Source: HGM04593 sp045661225
Lineage (GTDB): Bacteria; Bacteroidota; Bacteroidia; Bacteroidales; Bacteroidaceae
Assembly (NCBI GenBank): GCA_045661225.1
Contig: JAZRFF010000043.1
Span: forward strand, 1 to 22,651
Length of the DNA: 22,651 bases
Reading direction: 5' to 3'
Shown: positions 16,205 to 22,651 of the stretch, in pieces
Layout: each line of letters starts with the position of its first letter
Position numbering within the stretch: the first letter of the stretch is position 1
Translations under genes and position numbers: made by a program
The notes under the pieces: generated by a model
The model's database searches: none
Told to the model about the DNA's origin: nothing
Seen by the model: the letters and a program-made list of their open reading frames with translations, nothing else

Positions 16205-17524
16205 TTAATCTCTCTGGAATATATCGCGTGTATAAACTTTTTCCTTAACATCGTCGAGCACAGCATCGTAACGATTGGCTATAATCGCCTGCGACTGGCT
16301 TTTAAACTCGTCGAGGTTGTTTACCACTCTGCTGCCAAAGAAAGTGCTTCCGTCCTCAAGTGTAGGCTCATAAATAATAACCTCGGCACCCTTGGCCTTA
16401 ATGCGCTTCATCACGCCCTGAATTGAAGACTGACGGAAATTATCACTATTGCTCTTCATTGTAAGGCGGAACACACCCACCGTGCACTGTTTTTCGTCAC
16501 CGGCGCAATAATCGCCCTTGCTGTAGTAGTCGTAATACCCGGCCTTGTTAAGAACCTGGTCGGCGATAAAGTCCTTGCGCGTGCGGTTGCTCTCGACAAT
16601 GGCACTCATCATATTTTGCGGAACCTCCTGATAGTTGGCAAGCAACTGCTTGGTATCCTTAGGCAGACAATAACCGCCATAACCGAACGAAGGGTTGTTA
16701 TAGTGGTCACCGATGCGTGGGTCAAGACCCACACCCTGAATTATTGCCGCAGAGTCGAGCCCCTTAACCTCGGCGTATGTATCAAGTTCGTTAAAGTAGC
16801 TTACGCGCAGTGCAAGATAAGTATTTGCAAAAAGTTTAACAGCCTCAGCCTCCTTGAGCCCCATAAACAGCGTGGGAATATCCTGCTTTATTGCGCCTTG
16901 CTGCAGCAGCGAAGCAAATGTGTGTGCAGCGTCCTCGAGGTGGTTGCCGGCTATTGTTTTTATAGCCTCATTCTCCTCGTCGAATTTCTCTATCATCTTG
17001 GGATAGCCCACAATTATGCGGCTGGGGTAAAGATTGTCGTACAGAGCTTTGCTCTCGCGCAGGAATTCGGGCGAGAAAAGCAGACGGAATTTACGGGTTG
17101 AGTCCCAACCTTTCTCTTTAAACTTACGAGCATACTTCACATACAGGCTACGGCAGTAACCCACCGGAATTGTACTTTTAATAACCATTGTAGCCTCGGG
17201 GTTAACCTCCAGCACAAGGTCGATAACCTCCTCGATGTGATGCGTGTCGAAGAAATTTTTCTGCGGGTCGTAGTTTGTAGGAGCTGCAATAACGACAAAA
17301 TCGGCATCGCGATAGGCGCTTGCACCGTCGAGTGTAGCCGTCAGGTCCAGTTCTTTCTCGGCAAGATATTTCTCTATATAGTCGTCCTGAATAGGCGACT
17401 GCTTGCGATTTATCATTTCCACCTTTTCAGGTATTACATCTACCGCCGTTACTTTATTGTGCTGCGCCAACAATGTGGCAATACTGAGACCTACATACCC
17501 GGTTCCTGCAACTGCAATTTTCAT
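16205..17524 (-). CDS. ugd: UDP-glucose 6-dehydrogenase-like nucleotide-sugar dehydrogenase
   Basis: A 439-residue member of the UDP-glucose/GDP-mannose dehydrogenase family. By closest resemblance (Ugd type) it converts UDP-glucose to UDP-glucuronate. The Rossmann motif GTGYVG is at 7-12, KSTIPVGYCR near 116-125, LLFSPEFLRES near 148-158 and the catalytic cysteine C286 in FGYGGYCLPKDTKQL. C-terminal GVFRLTMKSNSDNFRQSS is typical of the Ugd group. It is about 50 residues longer than E. coli Ugd, mainly in the C-terminal half. It is the promoter-proximal gene of the locus and has its own TACCTTTG promoter. Composition matches the conserved chromosome. The exact substrate is inferred; other UDP-hexoses are possible. 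Confidence 0.87.
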   Translation of the reverse strand: MKIAVAGTGYVGLSIATLLAQHNKVTAVDVIPEKVEMINRKQSPIQDDYIEKYLAEKELDLTATLDGASAYRDADFVVIAAPTNYDPQKNFFDTHHIEEVIDLVLEVNPEATMVIKSTIPVGYCRSLYVKYARKFKEKGWDSTRKFRLLFSPEFLRESKALYDNLYPSRIIVGYPKMIEKFDEENEAIKTIAGNHLEDAAHTFASLLQQGAIKQDIPTLFMGLKEAEAVKLFANTYLALRVSYFNELDTYAEVKGLDSAAIIQGVGLDPRIGDHYNNPSFGYGGYCLPKDTKQLLANYQEVPQNMMSAIVESNRTRKDFIADQVLNKAGYYDYYSKGDYCAGDEKQCTVGVFRLTMKSNSDNFRQSSIQGVMKRIKAKGAEVIIYEPTLEDGSTFFGSRVVNNLDEFKSQSQAIIANRYDAVLDDVKEKVYTRDIFQRD

Positions 17525-17610
17525 AGTTATTCTGTTTTAAATTATTATCCGTATAATCGCCACCTTGCACAAACCACGCTCTAACGAGATACAGCAAGGT
17601 ACATTCCTTA

Positions 17611-17645
17611 CAAAGGTAATCACTTTACACACAACAAGCAACAAA
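17611..17645 (-). promoter_or_regulatory. Promoter of the polysaccharide locus
   Basis: On the minus strand TACCTTTG (17618-17611) is an exact Bacteroidota -7 element, with TTTG (17645-17642) 23 bp upstream as a possible -33 element. The -7 element lies 86 bp before the dehydrogenase ATG, leaving a leader of roughly 80 nt. It is the only clear promoter found for the whole 13-kb locus. Confidence 0.7.
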
Positions 17646-17733
17646 TTTATAAAAAAGTTTTAAAAACGTTACTTTAATTCTTTTATAGGAGCAAAAAAGA
17701 AATAAAACACTTCATAATTCCCCCGTTTATTGC

Positions 17734-17741
17734 TATCTTCG
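17734..17741 (+). promoter_or_regulatory. Probable promoter of the DUF4199-ApbE operon
   Basis: TATCTTCG differs at one position from the TAnnTTTG -7 consensus and lies 37 bp before the ATG at 17779. No good -33 TTTG is present at the usual distance. It diverges from the polysaccharide-locus promoter, so the two control regions share the 254-bp gap 17525-17778. Confidence 0.5.
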
Positions 17742-17778
17742 CAGAATTGTAACAAAAAGCATAAATTGCAACATAAAA

Positions 17779-18333
17779 ATGTCATCGACAAGCAAACAGA
17801 CAAATTATATTGAGAGCGCATTGCGCGACGGAACAATCCTGGGGTGCCTGTGGACGGTCACATTCGCCGTAGCCACAATAATGATTAAAAATATTGACAA
17901 CACCTACGGCGTCGCAGCGTCGATAGCATCGCTGATACTATGCGCAGCATCGCCCGTCACGGCATACAAGTTGGCAAAAAAGCACCGCGACAGCGAGCGT
18001 GACGGCATAATAACGTTTGGCGACGCGTGGACACACATTGCCATAATGTACCTGTGCGCAATAATTCTGTCAGCAATAGCGCAATACATATTTTTTACAT
18101 TTATAAACCCCGACCTCTACAATAACGCAGCTGCAACAATACAGCTATTGGCACAGCAAAGCGGGTTAGACACGCAGACAACCGAAATATTTGTGTCGAC
18201 ATTCAGAGAGGCCGGAAAACTGAGCGCCGCCGACATTGCGACCTCGCAGGTAACAGCGCACCTGACACGCGACCTTGTCATTGCAGCAATTTTAGCGATG
18301 ATGCTTCAAAAAAACTCACGAAAAAACATTTAA
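17779..18333 (+). CDS. DUF4199 family membrane protein
   Basis: A 184-residue inner-membrane protein with four hydrophobic segments, near residues 18-36, 43-66, 85-110 and 163-179. Arrangement and length match DUF4199, a Bacteroidota family of unknown function often next to a GT2 glycosyltransferase, as here. The pairing suggests work on a polyprenyl-linked sugar, by analogy with GtrA/GtrB partners, but no sequence motif proves it. The hydrophilic stretch between segments three and four (about 111-162) is probably outside the membrane core. It ends 4 bp before the next ATG, so the two are surely cotranscribed. Start chosen as the first ATG after a -7-like element. Confidence 0.8.
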   Translation: MSSTSKQTNYIESALRDGTILGCLWTVTFAVATIMIKNIDNTYGVAASIASLILCAASPVTAYKLAKKHRDSERDGIITFGDAWTHIAIMYLCAIILSAIAQYIFFTFINPDLYNNAAATIQLLAQQSGLDTQTTEIFVSTFREAGKLSAADIATSQVTAHLTRDLVIAAILAMMLQKNSRKNI

Positions 18334-18337
18334 AGCA

Positions 18338-19288
18338 ATGGATATATCAGTCATAATACCATTATTCAACGAGGCCGAGTCTCTGCCCGAACTTACAAAA
18401 TGGATTCAACGCGTGATGAGCGAGAACAAATACTCATACGAAGTGATATTCATCAACGACGGCAGCACCGACAATTCGTGGGAGATTATAGAACAGTTAT
18501 GCGCACAAGACAAGAACCTGCACGGTATAAAATTCCGCCGCAACTACGGTAAGTCTCCCGCCCTGTTCTGCGGGTTTGAACGCGCAAAAGGCGACGTCGT
18601 AATAACAATGGACGCCGACCTGCAAGACAGTCCCGACGAAATTCCGGCACTATACAGAATGATTACCGACGAGGGATACGACCTTGTATCGGGGTACAAG
18701 AAAAAACGCTACGACCCACTGAGCAAGACCATTCCGACAAAGCTTTTCAACGCCACAGCCCGACGCGTGTCAGGAATAAAAAACCTGCACGACTTCAACT
18801 GCGGGCTTAAAGCCTATCGCAACGAGGTGGTGAAGAACATCGAGGTCTACGGCGATATGCACCGCTACATTCCCTACCTTGCAAAGAATGCAGGATACAC
18901 AAAAATAGGCGAACACATTGTACAACACCAGGCACGCAAATACGGAAAAAGCAAATTCGGCATAAACCGCTTCTTCCACGGTTATCTGGACCTTATGTCG
19001 TTGTGGTTTCTGTCAAAATTCAGCTACCGCCCGATGCACATATTCGGCCTTTGGGGCTCAATGATGTTTCTTATCGGGTTTGTGGCCGCAATAATCGTCG
19101 GAGCCAACAAACTTATAGCAATGGCAAACGGAATGCACCTGCGCCTTGTAACCGATTCGCCCTATTTTTACATAGCATTGACGATGATGATTATGGGCAC
19201 CCAGCTATTCCTCACAGGATTCCTGGCCGAACTTGTGAGCCGCACATCGCAAGAAAGAAACCACTACAATATTTCAAAAGAGATATAA
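18338..19288 (+). CDS. GtrB/DPM1-like polyprenyl-phosphate glycosyltransferase
   Basis: A 316-residue GT2 enzyme that probably transfers a hexose from a nucleotide donor to polyprenyl phosphate at the cytoplasmic face of the membrane. The GT-A core shows VIIPLFNEAESLPEL (5-19), INDGSTDNSW (39-48), the metal-binding DAD at 92-94 within MDADLQDSPDEIP, and HQARKYGKSKFG (197-208), the typical ArnC/GtrB signature. Two C-terminal membrane segments lie near 234-258 and 277-301. DUF4199 precedes it by 4 bp and the DUF6452 gene follows by 8 bp. It is in another transcription unit from the polysaccharide locus, and its G+C content is like the core chromosome, so it is more likely a housekeeping or lipid-modification enzyme. 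Confidence 0.9.
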   Translation: MDISVIIPLFNEAESLPELTKWIQRVMSENKYSYEVIFINDGSTDNSWEIIEQLCAQDKNLHGIKFRRNYGKSPALFCGFERAKGDVVITMDADLQDSPDEIPALYRMITDEGYDLVSGYKKKRYDPLSKTIPTKLFNATARRVSGIKNLHDFNCGLKAYRNEVVKNIEVYGDMHRYIPYLAKNAGYTKIGEHIVQHQARKYGKSKFGINRFFHGYLDLMSLWFLSKFSYRPMHIFGLWGSMMFLIGFVAAIIVGANKLIAMANGMHLRLVTDSPYFYIALTMMIMGTQLFLTGFLAELVSRTSQERNHYNISKEI

Positions 19289-19296
19289 CACCGACG

Positions 19297-19794
19297 ATGG
19301 GAGCAACAAAACGCATAGCACAGCTGCTGGCAGCCTTAACCCTTACAGTCATAACGCTTACAGCGTGTGACGGGGGCTACGACTGCAGTATAGAAAATAT
19401 AGCATACAACCGCATAGGGTTCTACAACACGAACAGCTACGGCATTGAACAAAAATTCGAGCTTCAGCACGCGCTTACCGTATCGCTTATGGTTAACGGG
19501 AAAGACTCCATCGTCGTAAACCACATTCAAGGTGCCGACGCCCTGCAGTTGCCCGTAAGCTACACCCACGACCGGGACACCGTAATATTCAGTTACGACA
19601 ACACCACCACCGACACACTCTACATAAACCACGAAAATATCCAATATTACCAGTCAATGGAGTGCGGCACGGTAATGTACCACAAACTTGAAAGCATAGA
19701 GCACACCGAAAAGTTCATCGACTCGGTTGCCATAGTACATAATTTCGTAAACTTCGACTCCAATGAAAATGTTAAGATTTATTTTATTGAGTAG
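19297..19794 (+). CDS. DUF6452 family lipoprotein
   Basis: A 165-residue predicted lipoprotein. The N-terminus MGATKRIAQLLAALTLTVIT leads into a lipobox LTAC at 21-24, after which comes DGGYDCSIENIAYNRIGFYN. This and the later beta-rich body match DUF6452, a Bacteroidota family of unknown function. A longer in-frame extension back to 19003 exists but overlaps the glycosyltransferase by 286 bp and lacks a signal sequence; the ATG at 19297 gives a good lipoprotein start 8 bp after the preceding stop. The last 32 bp overlap the next gene, suggesting the two products are made together and may act together at the outer membrane. Confidence 0.85.
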   Translation: MGATKRIAQLLAALTLTVITLTACDGGYDCSIENIAYNRIGFYNTNSYGIEQKFELQHALTVSLMVNGKDSIVVNHIQGADALQLPVSYTHDRDTVIFSYDNTTTDTLYINHENIQYYQSMECGTVMYHKLESIEHTEKFIDSVAIVHNFVNFDSNENVKIYFIE

Positions 19795-20515
19795 CCTTCT
19801 CATCACATACTCATCGGGCGTCGGAGCACAAGAGGCAAGCACCCTGCCAGCCGACAGCACCGTGGTAAAAAACATCGATACCACAGCAAAGAAAGAATCT
19901 CCAAAAAAAAGTGACCCAAAAACCCCCATCAGCTTCAGGTTCAACGGTATAAGCCTGTCGGCCGACATTTTCGGACTCGCATATTCACTGATGAGCGACT
20001 ACACAAGCAGCGAGATAGCCGTGGAGTTCAACATAGGCAACCGCATATACCCCATCATTGAGGTTGGATACGGCTGGTGCAACACAACCGACGACACCAA
20101 CGGCATACACTACAAAACTGCGGCACCATACTACAAAGCCGGAGTAAACTACAACTTCAGCACCACAAGAGCCAACCCCAACCCGCGCTACAGCATATAC
20201 GGCCTTGCGCGTTGCGGCTGGACACGCTGCAAATACAATGTAAAGACGCCACCTATAACCGACCCGGTCTGGGGCGGCAGCACTGCGCTCGACCTCAAAG
20301 ATGTCACCGGCGAAGCAATATGGGCCGAAGTAGGTGTAGGCATAAAAGTCAAGATAACAGACTATTTCCATATGGGCTGGAGCGTGCGCTACCTTATGCG
20401 CATAGACCAAGAGAAAGGCAAACACTCACAAATGTGGTACATTCCGGGCTATGGCATAAACAGCAGCACAACCTTTGGCGGTACATACAGCCTAATTTTC
20501 GACATTCCATTCTAA
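19763..20515 (+). CDS. DUF6048 family outer-membrane beta-barrel-like protein
   Basis: A 250-residue exported protein. The signal peptide covers about residues 1-22 with likely cleavage after GVGA-Q. A charged, lysine- and proline-rich linker (about 25-55) precedes alternating beta-strand-like segments such as GISLSADIFGLAYSLMSDY, EIAVEFNIGNRIYPIIEVGY, AGVNYNF and WAEVGVGIKVKI, ending in TYSLIFDIPF with the terminal phenylalanine common in outer-membrane barrels. This fits DUF6048, function unknown. It overlaps the DUF6452 lipoprotein gene by 32 bp in another frame, a sign of translational coupling. An ATG two codons downstream (19769) is an equally possible start. Small barrel plus lipoprotein recalls outer-membrane assembly pairs, but this is inference. 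Confidence 0.82.
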   Translation: MKMLRFILLSSLLITYSSGVGAQEASTLPADSTVVKNIDTTAKKESPKKSDPKTPISFRFNGISLSADIFGLAYSLMSDYTSSEIAVEFNIGNRIYPIIEVGYGWCNTTDDTNGIHYKTAAPYYKAGVNYNFSTTRANPNPRYSIYGLARCGWTRCKYNVKTPPITDPVWGGSTALDLKDVTGEAIWAEVGVGIKVKITDYFHMGWSVRYLMRIDQEKGKHSQMWYIPGYGINSSTTFGGTYSLIFDIPF

Positions 20516-20528
20516 AAACAGCTACACA

Positions 20529-21626
20529 ATGAAAAACAAACTCAACGGCTGGAAAATCGCATTCCTGTTATTCCTTGCAGTATCGAGCATATACATTATA
20601 AGAAACAACTACATAAAGGAGCAGGAGAAAAGCGCAACCCGCAACTGGCAGAAACACGACAAAAACGGACAAATATACAGTTCGGCAGAAATTGAAGGCG
20701 GGCACATTCAGAACCGCGGTAAAATATTCGGTACAGAATATTGCATAACCTACCGCTCGCAAGAAGACCACCACGAGAACATCAGAGAAGAACTTTTCAA
20801 CGTAGACAACTCACTGTCGCCATTCAACAAAAAGTCACTCATCAGCGCGGTCAACGAAAATAGAGATACCATTGCCGACAAAATGTTCGCTCACGTATTC
20901 AACCTCGCCTGCGAAGTATCACAAAAGACAGGCGGAGCATTCGACATAACCGTCGCACCGCTTGTAAACGCCTGGGGATTCGGATTCAGAAACAGCATAG
21001 ACATCGACAGCGCCACAATAGATTCAATAATGGAATTTGTGGGTTACAGAAAGGTCGCGCTCACCAACGGGCGCATCGTCAAAGAGCACCCGCAAACGCT
21101 GCTTGACTGCAGCGCCATTGCCAAAGGATACGGTTGCGACATTGCAGCCGAAACACTCGCAAAAAAAGGAGTCACGAACTACCTTGTCGAAATTGGCGGC
21201 GAAGTTGTTGCCGGCGGGAAGAGCCCCAAAGGCAAAGCGTGGGCAATAGGCATCAGCAAGCCAATAGACGACCGCAGCGGAACCATAAACGAGCTGCAGA
21301 CAATCATAAAAGCCGACGGAACGGGCATTGCCACCTCGGGAAACTACCGCAACTACCGCGAGGTAAACGGGCGAAAAGTAGCGCACACCATAGACCCGCT
21401 CACAGGCTACCCCGTCAAGCACTCATTGCTGTCGGCAACAGTCATCGCCGACAATTGCGCCACCGCCGACGCTTACGCCACTGCATTTATGGTGACAGGC
21501 ACCGAGAAAGCCATTGCATTATGCGACTCGACCAAAAACCTCGAAGGGTATTTTATCTATGCCGATGAGAACGGAAGCATTAAAACAGCATCGTCCAAAG
21601 GATTCAGGCAGTATATTATAGAATAA
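20529..21626 (+). CDS. apbE: ApbE-like FAD:protein FMN transferase
   Basis: A 365-residue enzyme that attaches FMN from FAD to a threonine of target proteins such as RnfG/NqrC, outside the cytoplasm. An N-terminal hydrophobic segment (about 9-24) with no lipobox cysteine suggests a membrane anchor rather than a lipoprotein. ApbE motifs in order: FGTEYCITY (67-75), NSLSPFNKKS (94-103), GGAFDITVAPLVNAWGF (135-151), LDCSAIAKGYGCD (192-204), VEIGGEVVAGG (220-230), ATSGNYRNY (268-276), HTIDPLTGYPV (286-296) and CATADAYATAFMV (310-322), the last holding the metal-binding aspartate. Length is normal. It begins 13 bp after the DUF6048 gene and ends the operon just before a strong terminator. No flavoprotein partner is in view. 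Confidence 0.93.
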   Translation: MKNKLNGWKIAFLLFLAVSSIYIIRNNYIKEQEKSATRNWQKHDKNGQIYSSAEIEGGHIQNRGKIFGTEYCITYRSQEDHHENIREELFNVDNSLSPFNKKSLISAVNENRDTIADKMFAHVFNLACEVSQKTGGAFDITVAPLVNAWGFGFRNSIDIDSATIDSIMEFVGYRKVALTNGRIVKEHPQTLLDCSAIAKGYGCDIAAETLAKKGVTNYLVEIGGEVVAGGKSPKGKAWAIGISKPIDDRSGTINELQTIIKADGTGIATSGNYRNYREVNGRKVAHTIDPLTGYPVKHSLLSATVIADNCATADAYATAFMVTGTEKAIALCDSTKNLEGYFIYADENGSIKTASSKGFRQYIIE

Positions 21627-21680
21627 TATTCCTATTTATAGAATCGCTGCAAACGGCAAGAACACAAGCCACCCGCATAA

Positions 21681-21726
21681 AAAAAAGACAAGCGAGCTAC
21701 AGTACCGTAGCTCGCTTGTCTTTTTT
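21681..21726. terminator. Strong bidirectional terminator (apbE / marC)
   Basis: A perfect 20-bp stem pairs 21681-21700 with 21707-21726 around AGTACC. The GC-rich part is GACAAGCGAGCTAC and the stem ends in six A on one side and six T on the other, so both strands show a hairpin followed by a T-run. It lies between the convergent stops of the apbE-like gene and marC. Confidence 0.92.
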
Positions 21727-21741
21727 GCGCATATCGCGCCA

Positions 21742-22344
21742 TTAAGATATTGTATTGATAAAGTGCAACAAATTCGACGTAAATAGTTTTATTGAAATTG
21801 CAAGAAGGATAATTCCAAAGAATTTACGCGTAAAATATATTCCTCCTTTACCCAACAACCTTTGCAGGAACGCCGTGCAGCTAAGCATCAAGAACACCAC
21901 ACCGGCATTCAGCACTAACGCCAGGAGAATATTCACCGACGCATATTCGGCCTTCAACGACAGCAAGGTGGTAAAAGAACCCGCACCGGCAAGCAACGGG
22001 AACACCAACGGAACAATAGTAGCGTCGTTCGCCGCAATTGAAGAATCCTTAAAAATCTCAATATCCAGGACCATTTCAATCGCCATAAGAAATATCACAA
22101 GCGCACCGGCAACGGCAAACGAATTTATATCAACTCCAAAGAGGTTCAGAATCCAGTCACCAAGAAAAAAGAACAGGAACATAAGACCGAACGACAGCAC
22201 AACCGCCTTTCCCGAGTGTATATTCTTTCCTTTGCTACGTATTGAAAGTACTATAGGCATAATACCTATAGGGTCTATTATTGCAAAAAGCACAATAAAT
22301 GCACTGAAAAACTCTACAGCACTGAACGAATCAAAAAATCCCAT
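21742..22344 (-). CDS. MarC family integral membrane protein
   Basis: A 200-residue protein with six hydrophobic segments, matching the MarC (UPF0056) family of inner-membrane proteins whose transport role is unsettled. Diagnostic segments are FAIIDPIGIMPIVLSI near the first helix, SFAVAGALVIFLMAIEM and TIVPLVFPLLAGAGSFTTLL, where the paired DP-G and P-AG motifs define the family halves. I chose the ATG at 22344; an in-frame TTG two codons upstream at 22350 is a weaker alternative. It is a single-gene unit with its own TACTTTTG promoter and shares the terminator with the convergent ApbE operon. Despite the name, nothing here implies antibiotic resistance. Confidence 0.92.
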   Translation of the reverse strand: MGFFDSFSAVEFFSAFIVLFAIIDPIGIMPIVLSIRSKGKNIHSGKAVVLSFGLMFLFFFLGDWILNLFGVDINSFAVAGALVIFLMAIEMVLDIEIFKDSSIAANDATIVPLVFPLLAGAGSFTTLLSLKAEYASVNILLALVLNAGVVFLMLSCTAFLQRLLGKGGIYFTRKFFGIILLAISIKLFTSNLLHFINTIS

Positions 22345-22416
22345 ACACAATCCTTATTTATATTTATATATAGAACAAATTCACACTTTTTCTGCACATA
22401 AAACAGGTGCACTCCG

Positions 22417-22446
22417 CAAAAGTATGAATATTTCGGTAAAAACAAA
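22417..22446 (-). promoter_or_regulatory. Promoter of marC
   Basis: On the minus strand TACTTTTG (22424-22417) matches the TAnnTTTG -7 element exactly, with TTTG (22446-22443) 18 bp upstream as the -33 element, a typical spacing. It lies about 72 bp before the chosen marC ATG. Confidence 0.7.
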
Positions 22447-22524
22447 AGGACTACAACACAAAAAGCACAATGCAACAAACAGCAATAATATTTTTTATAA
22501 AAATAAACACAATAATATACGTTA

Positions 22525-22548
22525 TTTGAGTATTTTTTTGTACCTTTG
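22525..22548 (+). promoter_or_regulatory. Promoter of rpsA
   Basis: TACCTTTG (22541-22548) matches the Bacteroidota -7 consensus exactly and is followed by GCGCCCG. The only nearby TTTG (22525-22528) is 12 bp upstream, shorter than usual, so the -33 part is uncertain. The -7 element is 50 bp before the predicted rpsA ATG. Confidence 0.7.
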
Positions 22549-22569
22549 CGCCCGAATTCTATCAACATA

Positions 22570-22602
22570 ATGTCTAACTCATTAACTTTTAAAAAATTAT
22601 GA
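22570..22602 (+). CDS. Possible 10-codon leader peptide ORF before rpsA
   Basis: An ATG at 22570 opens the peptide MSNSLTFKKL and stops at TGA 22600-22602, so its stop overlaps the rpsA ATG as ATGA. It lies wholly within the short leader after the promoter. The arrangement would allow coupled reinitiation at rpsA, but nothing beyond position shows that it is translated. A chance ATG in a short leader is quite possible. Confidence 0.3.
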   Translation: MSNSLTFKKL

Positions 22603-22651
22603 GCAACGAAATTCTAACAGGTACACCCGATTTCAATTGGGAGTCGTACGA
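22599..22651 (+). CDS. rpsA: Probable 30S ribosomal protein S1, 5' fragment
   Basis: Only the first 17 codons are in the window, reading MSNEILTGTPDFNWESY, cut off by the window edge. The DFNWESY segment resembles the N-terminus of Bacteroidota S1 proteins, which carry an acidic residue followed by FNWD and an aromatic shortly after the start. S1 binds mRNA on the small ribosomal subunit; in Bacteroidota it matters because Shine-Dalgarno use is weak. A strong TACCTTTG promoter and AT-rich leader suit a highly expressed gene. With so few residues the identity rests on a short match, so another protein is possible. Confidence 0.65.
   Translation, partial: MSNEILTGTPDFNWESY

Noticed and set aside
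16616..17101. 161-codon plus-strand ORF opposite the nucleotide-sugar dehydrogenase
   Set aside because: The minus-strand frame carries the intact catalytic motif; the plus frame has no recognisable domain and is a shadow.
19003..19296. Extended N-terminus for the DUF6452 protein
   Set aside because: It overlaps the glycosyltransferase gene in another frame and would bury the lipoprotein signal peptide.
21755..22570. 271-codon plus-strand ORF opposite marC
   Set aside because: It runs across the marC coding region and its promoter, is rich in Ile/Asn/Lys/Thr, and has no family resemblance, whereas the minus-strand frame is clearly MarC.
1..22651. tRNA, rRNA, insertion sequences, integrases or attachment sites
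   Set aside because: I looked for tRNA-like cloverleafs and CCA ends in intergenic gaps and for transposase motifs in the proteins, and saw none.

Overview
The window looks like a chromosomal segment from a member of the Bacteroidales. Several predicted promoters carry the Bacteroidota -7 signature TAnnTTTG: TACCTTTG before rpsA, and TACCTTTG and TACTTTTG on the minus strand before the UDP-sugar dehydrogenase and marC. The families DUF4199, DUF6452 and DUF6048 are typical of this phylum. The genus cannot be fixed from the sequence alone.

Layout. (1) 1-375 is a non-coding block with two hairpins and three 86-bp tandem repeats. (2) 489-4352 (+) holds a very long, compositionally mosaic phage-type tail fibre gene and a 62-codon partner; it ends at a perfect 36-bp palindrome that probably terminates transcription from both sides. 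(3) 4418-17524 (-) is a surface-polysaccharide locus. Read in its own direction it contains a UDP-glucose/GDP-mannose dehydrogenase family enzyme, WecB, WecC, a membrane acyltransferase, a hexapeptide-repeat acyltransferase, a Wzx-type flippase, a GT4 glycosyltransferase, a TupA-like ATP-grasp protein, a Wzy-type polymerase and two more GT4 glycosyltransferases. The first three genes are richer in G+C and resemble the neighbouring chromosome. Everything after the hairpin at 13332-13360 is visibly AT-rich, as expected for a horizontally exchanged cassette. No initiating sugar-phosphate transferase, chain-length regulator or UpxY-type antiterminator lies in the window. (4) 17779-21626 (+) is a tight five-gene operon: DUF4199 membrane protein, GtrB/DPM1-like glycosyltransferase, DUF6452 lipoprotein, DUF6048 beta-barrel-like protein and ApbE-like flavin transferase. 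It ends at a strong bidirectional terminator shared with the convergent marC. (5) The window ends in the first codons of what is probably rpsA (ribosomal protein S1).

How the genes fit together: WecB and WecC make UDP-ManNAc and UDP-ManNAcA, and the dehydrogenase at 16205 probably makes UDP-glucuronate. The glycosyltransferases build a lipid-linked repeat unit, the acyltransferases decorate it, Wzx flips it and Wzy polymerises it.

Most interesting signals: a pair of homologous two-stem RNA-like elements in the 444-bp gap between the dehydrogenase and wecB, with compensatory changes and G-U/A-C asymmetry favouring the minus-strand transcript; an out-of-frame coding remnant at 8772-8945 behind the GT4 gene; and the sharp composition mosaic of the tail fibre gene.
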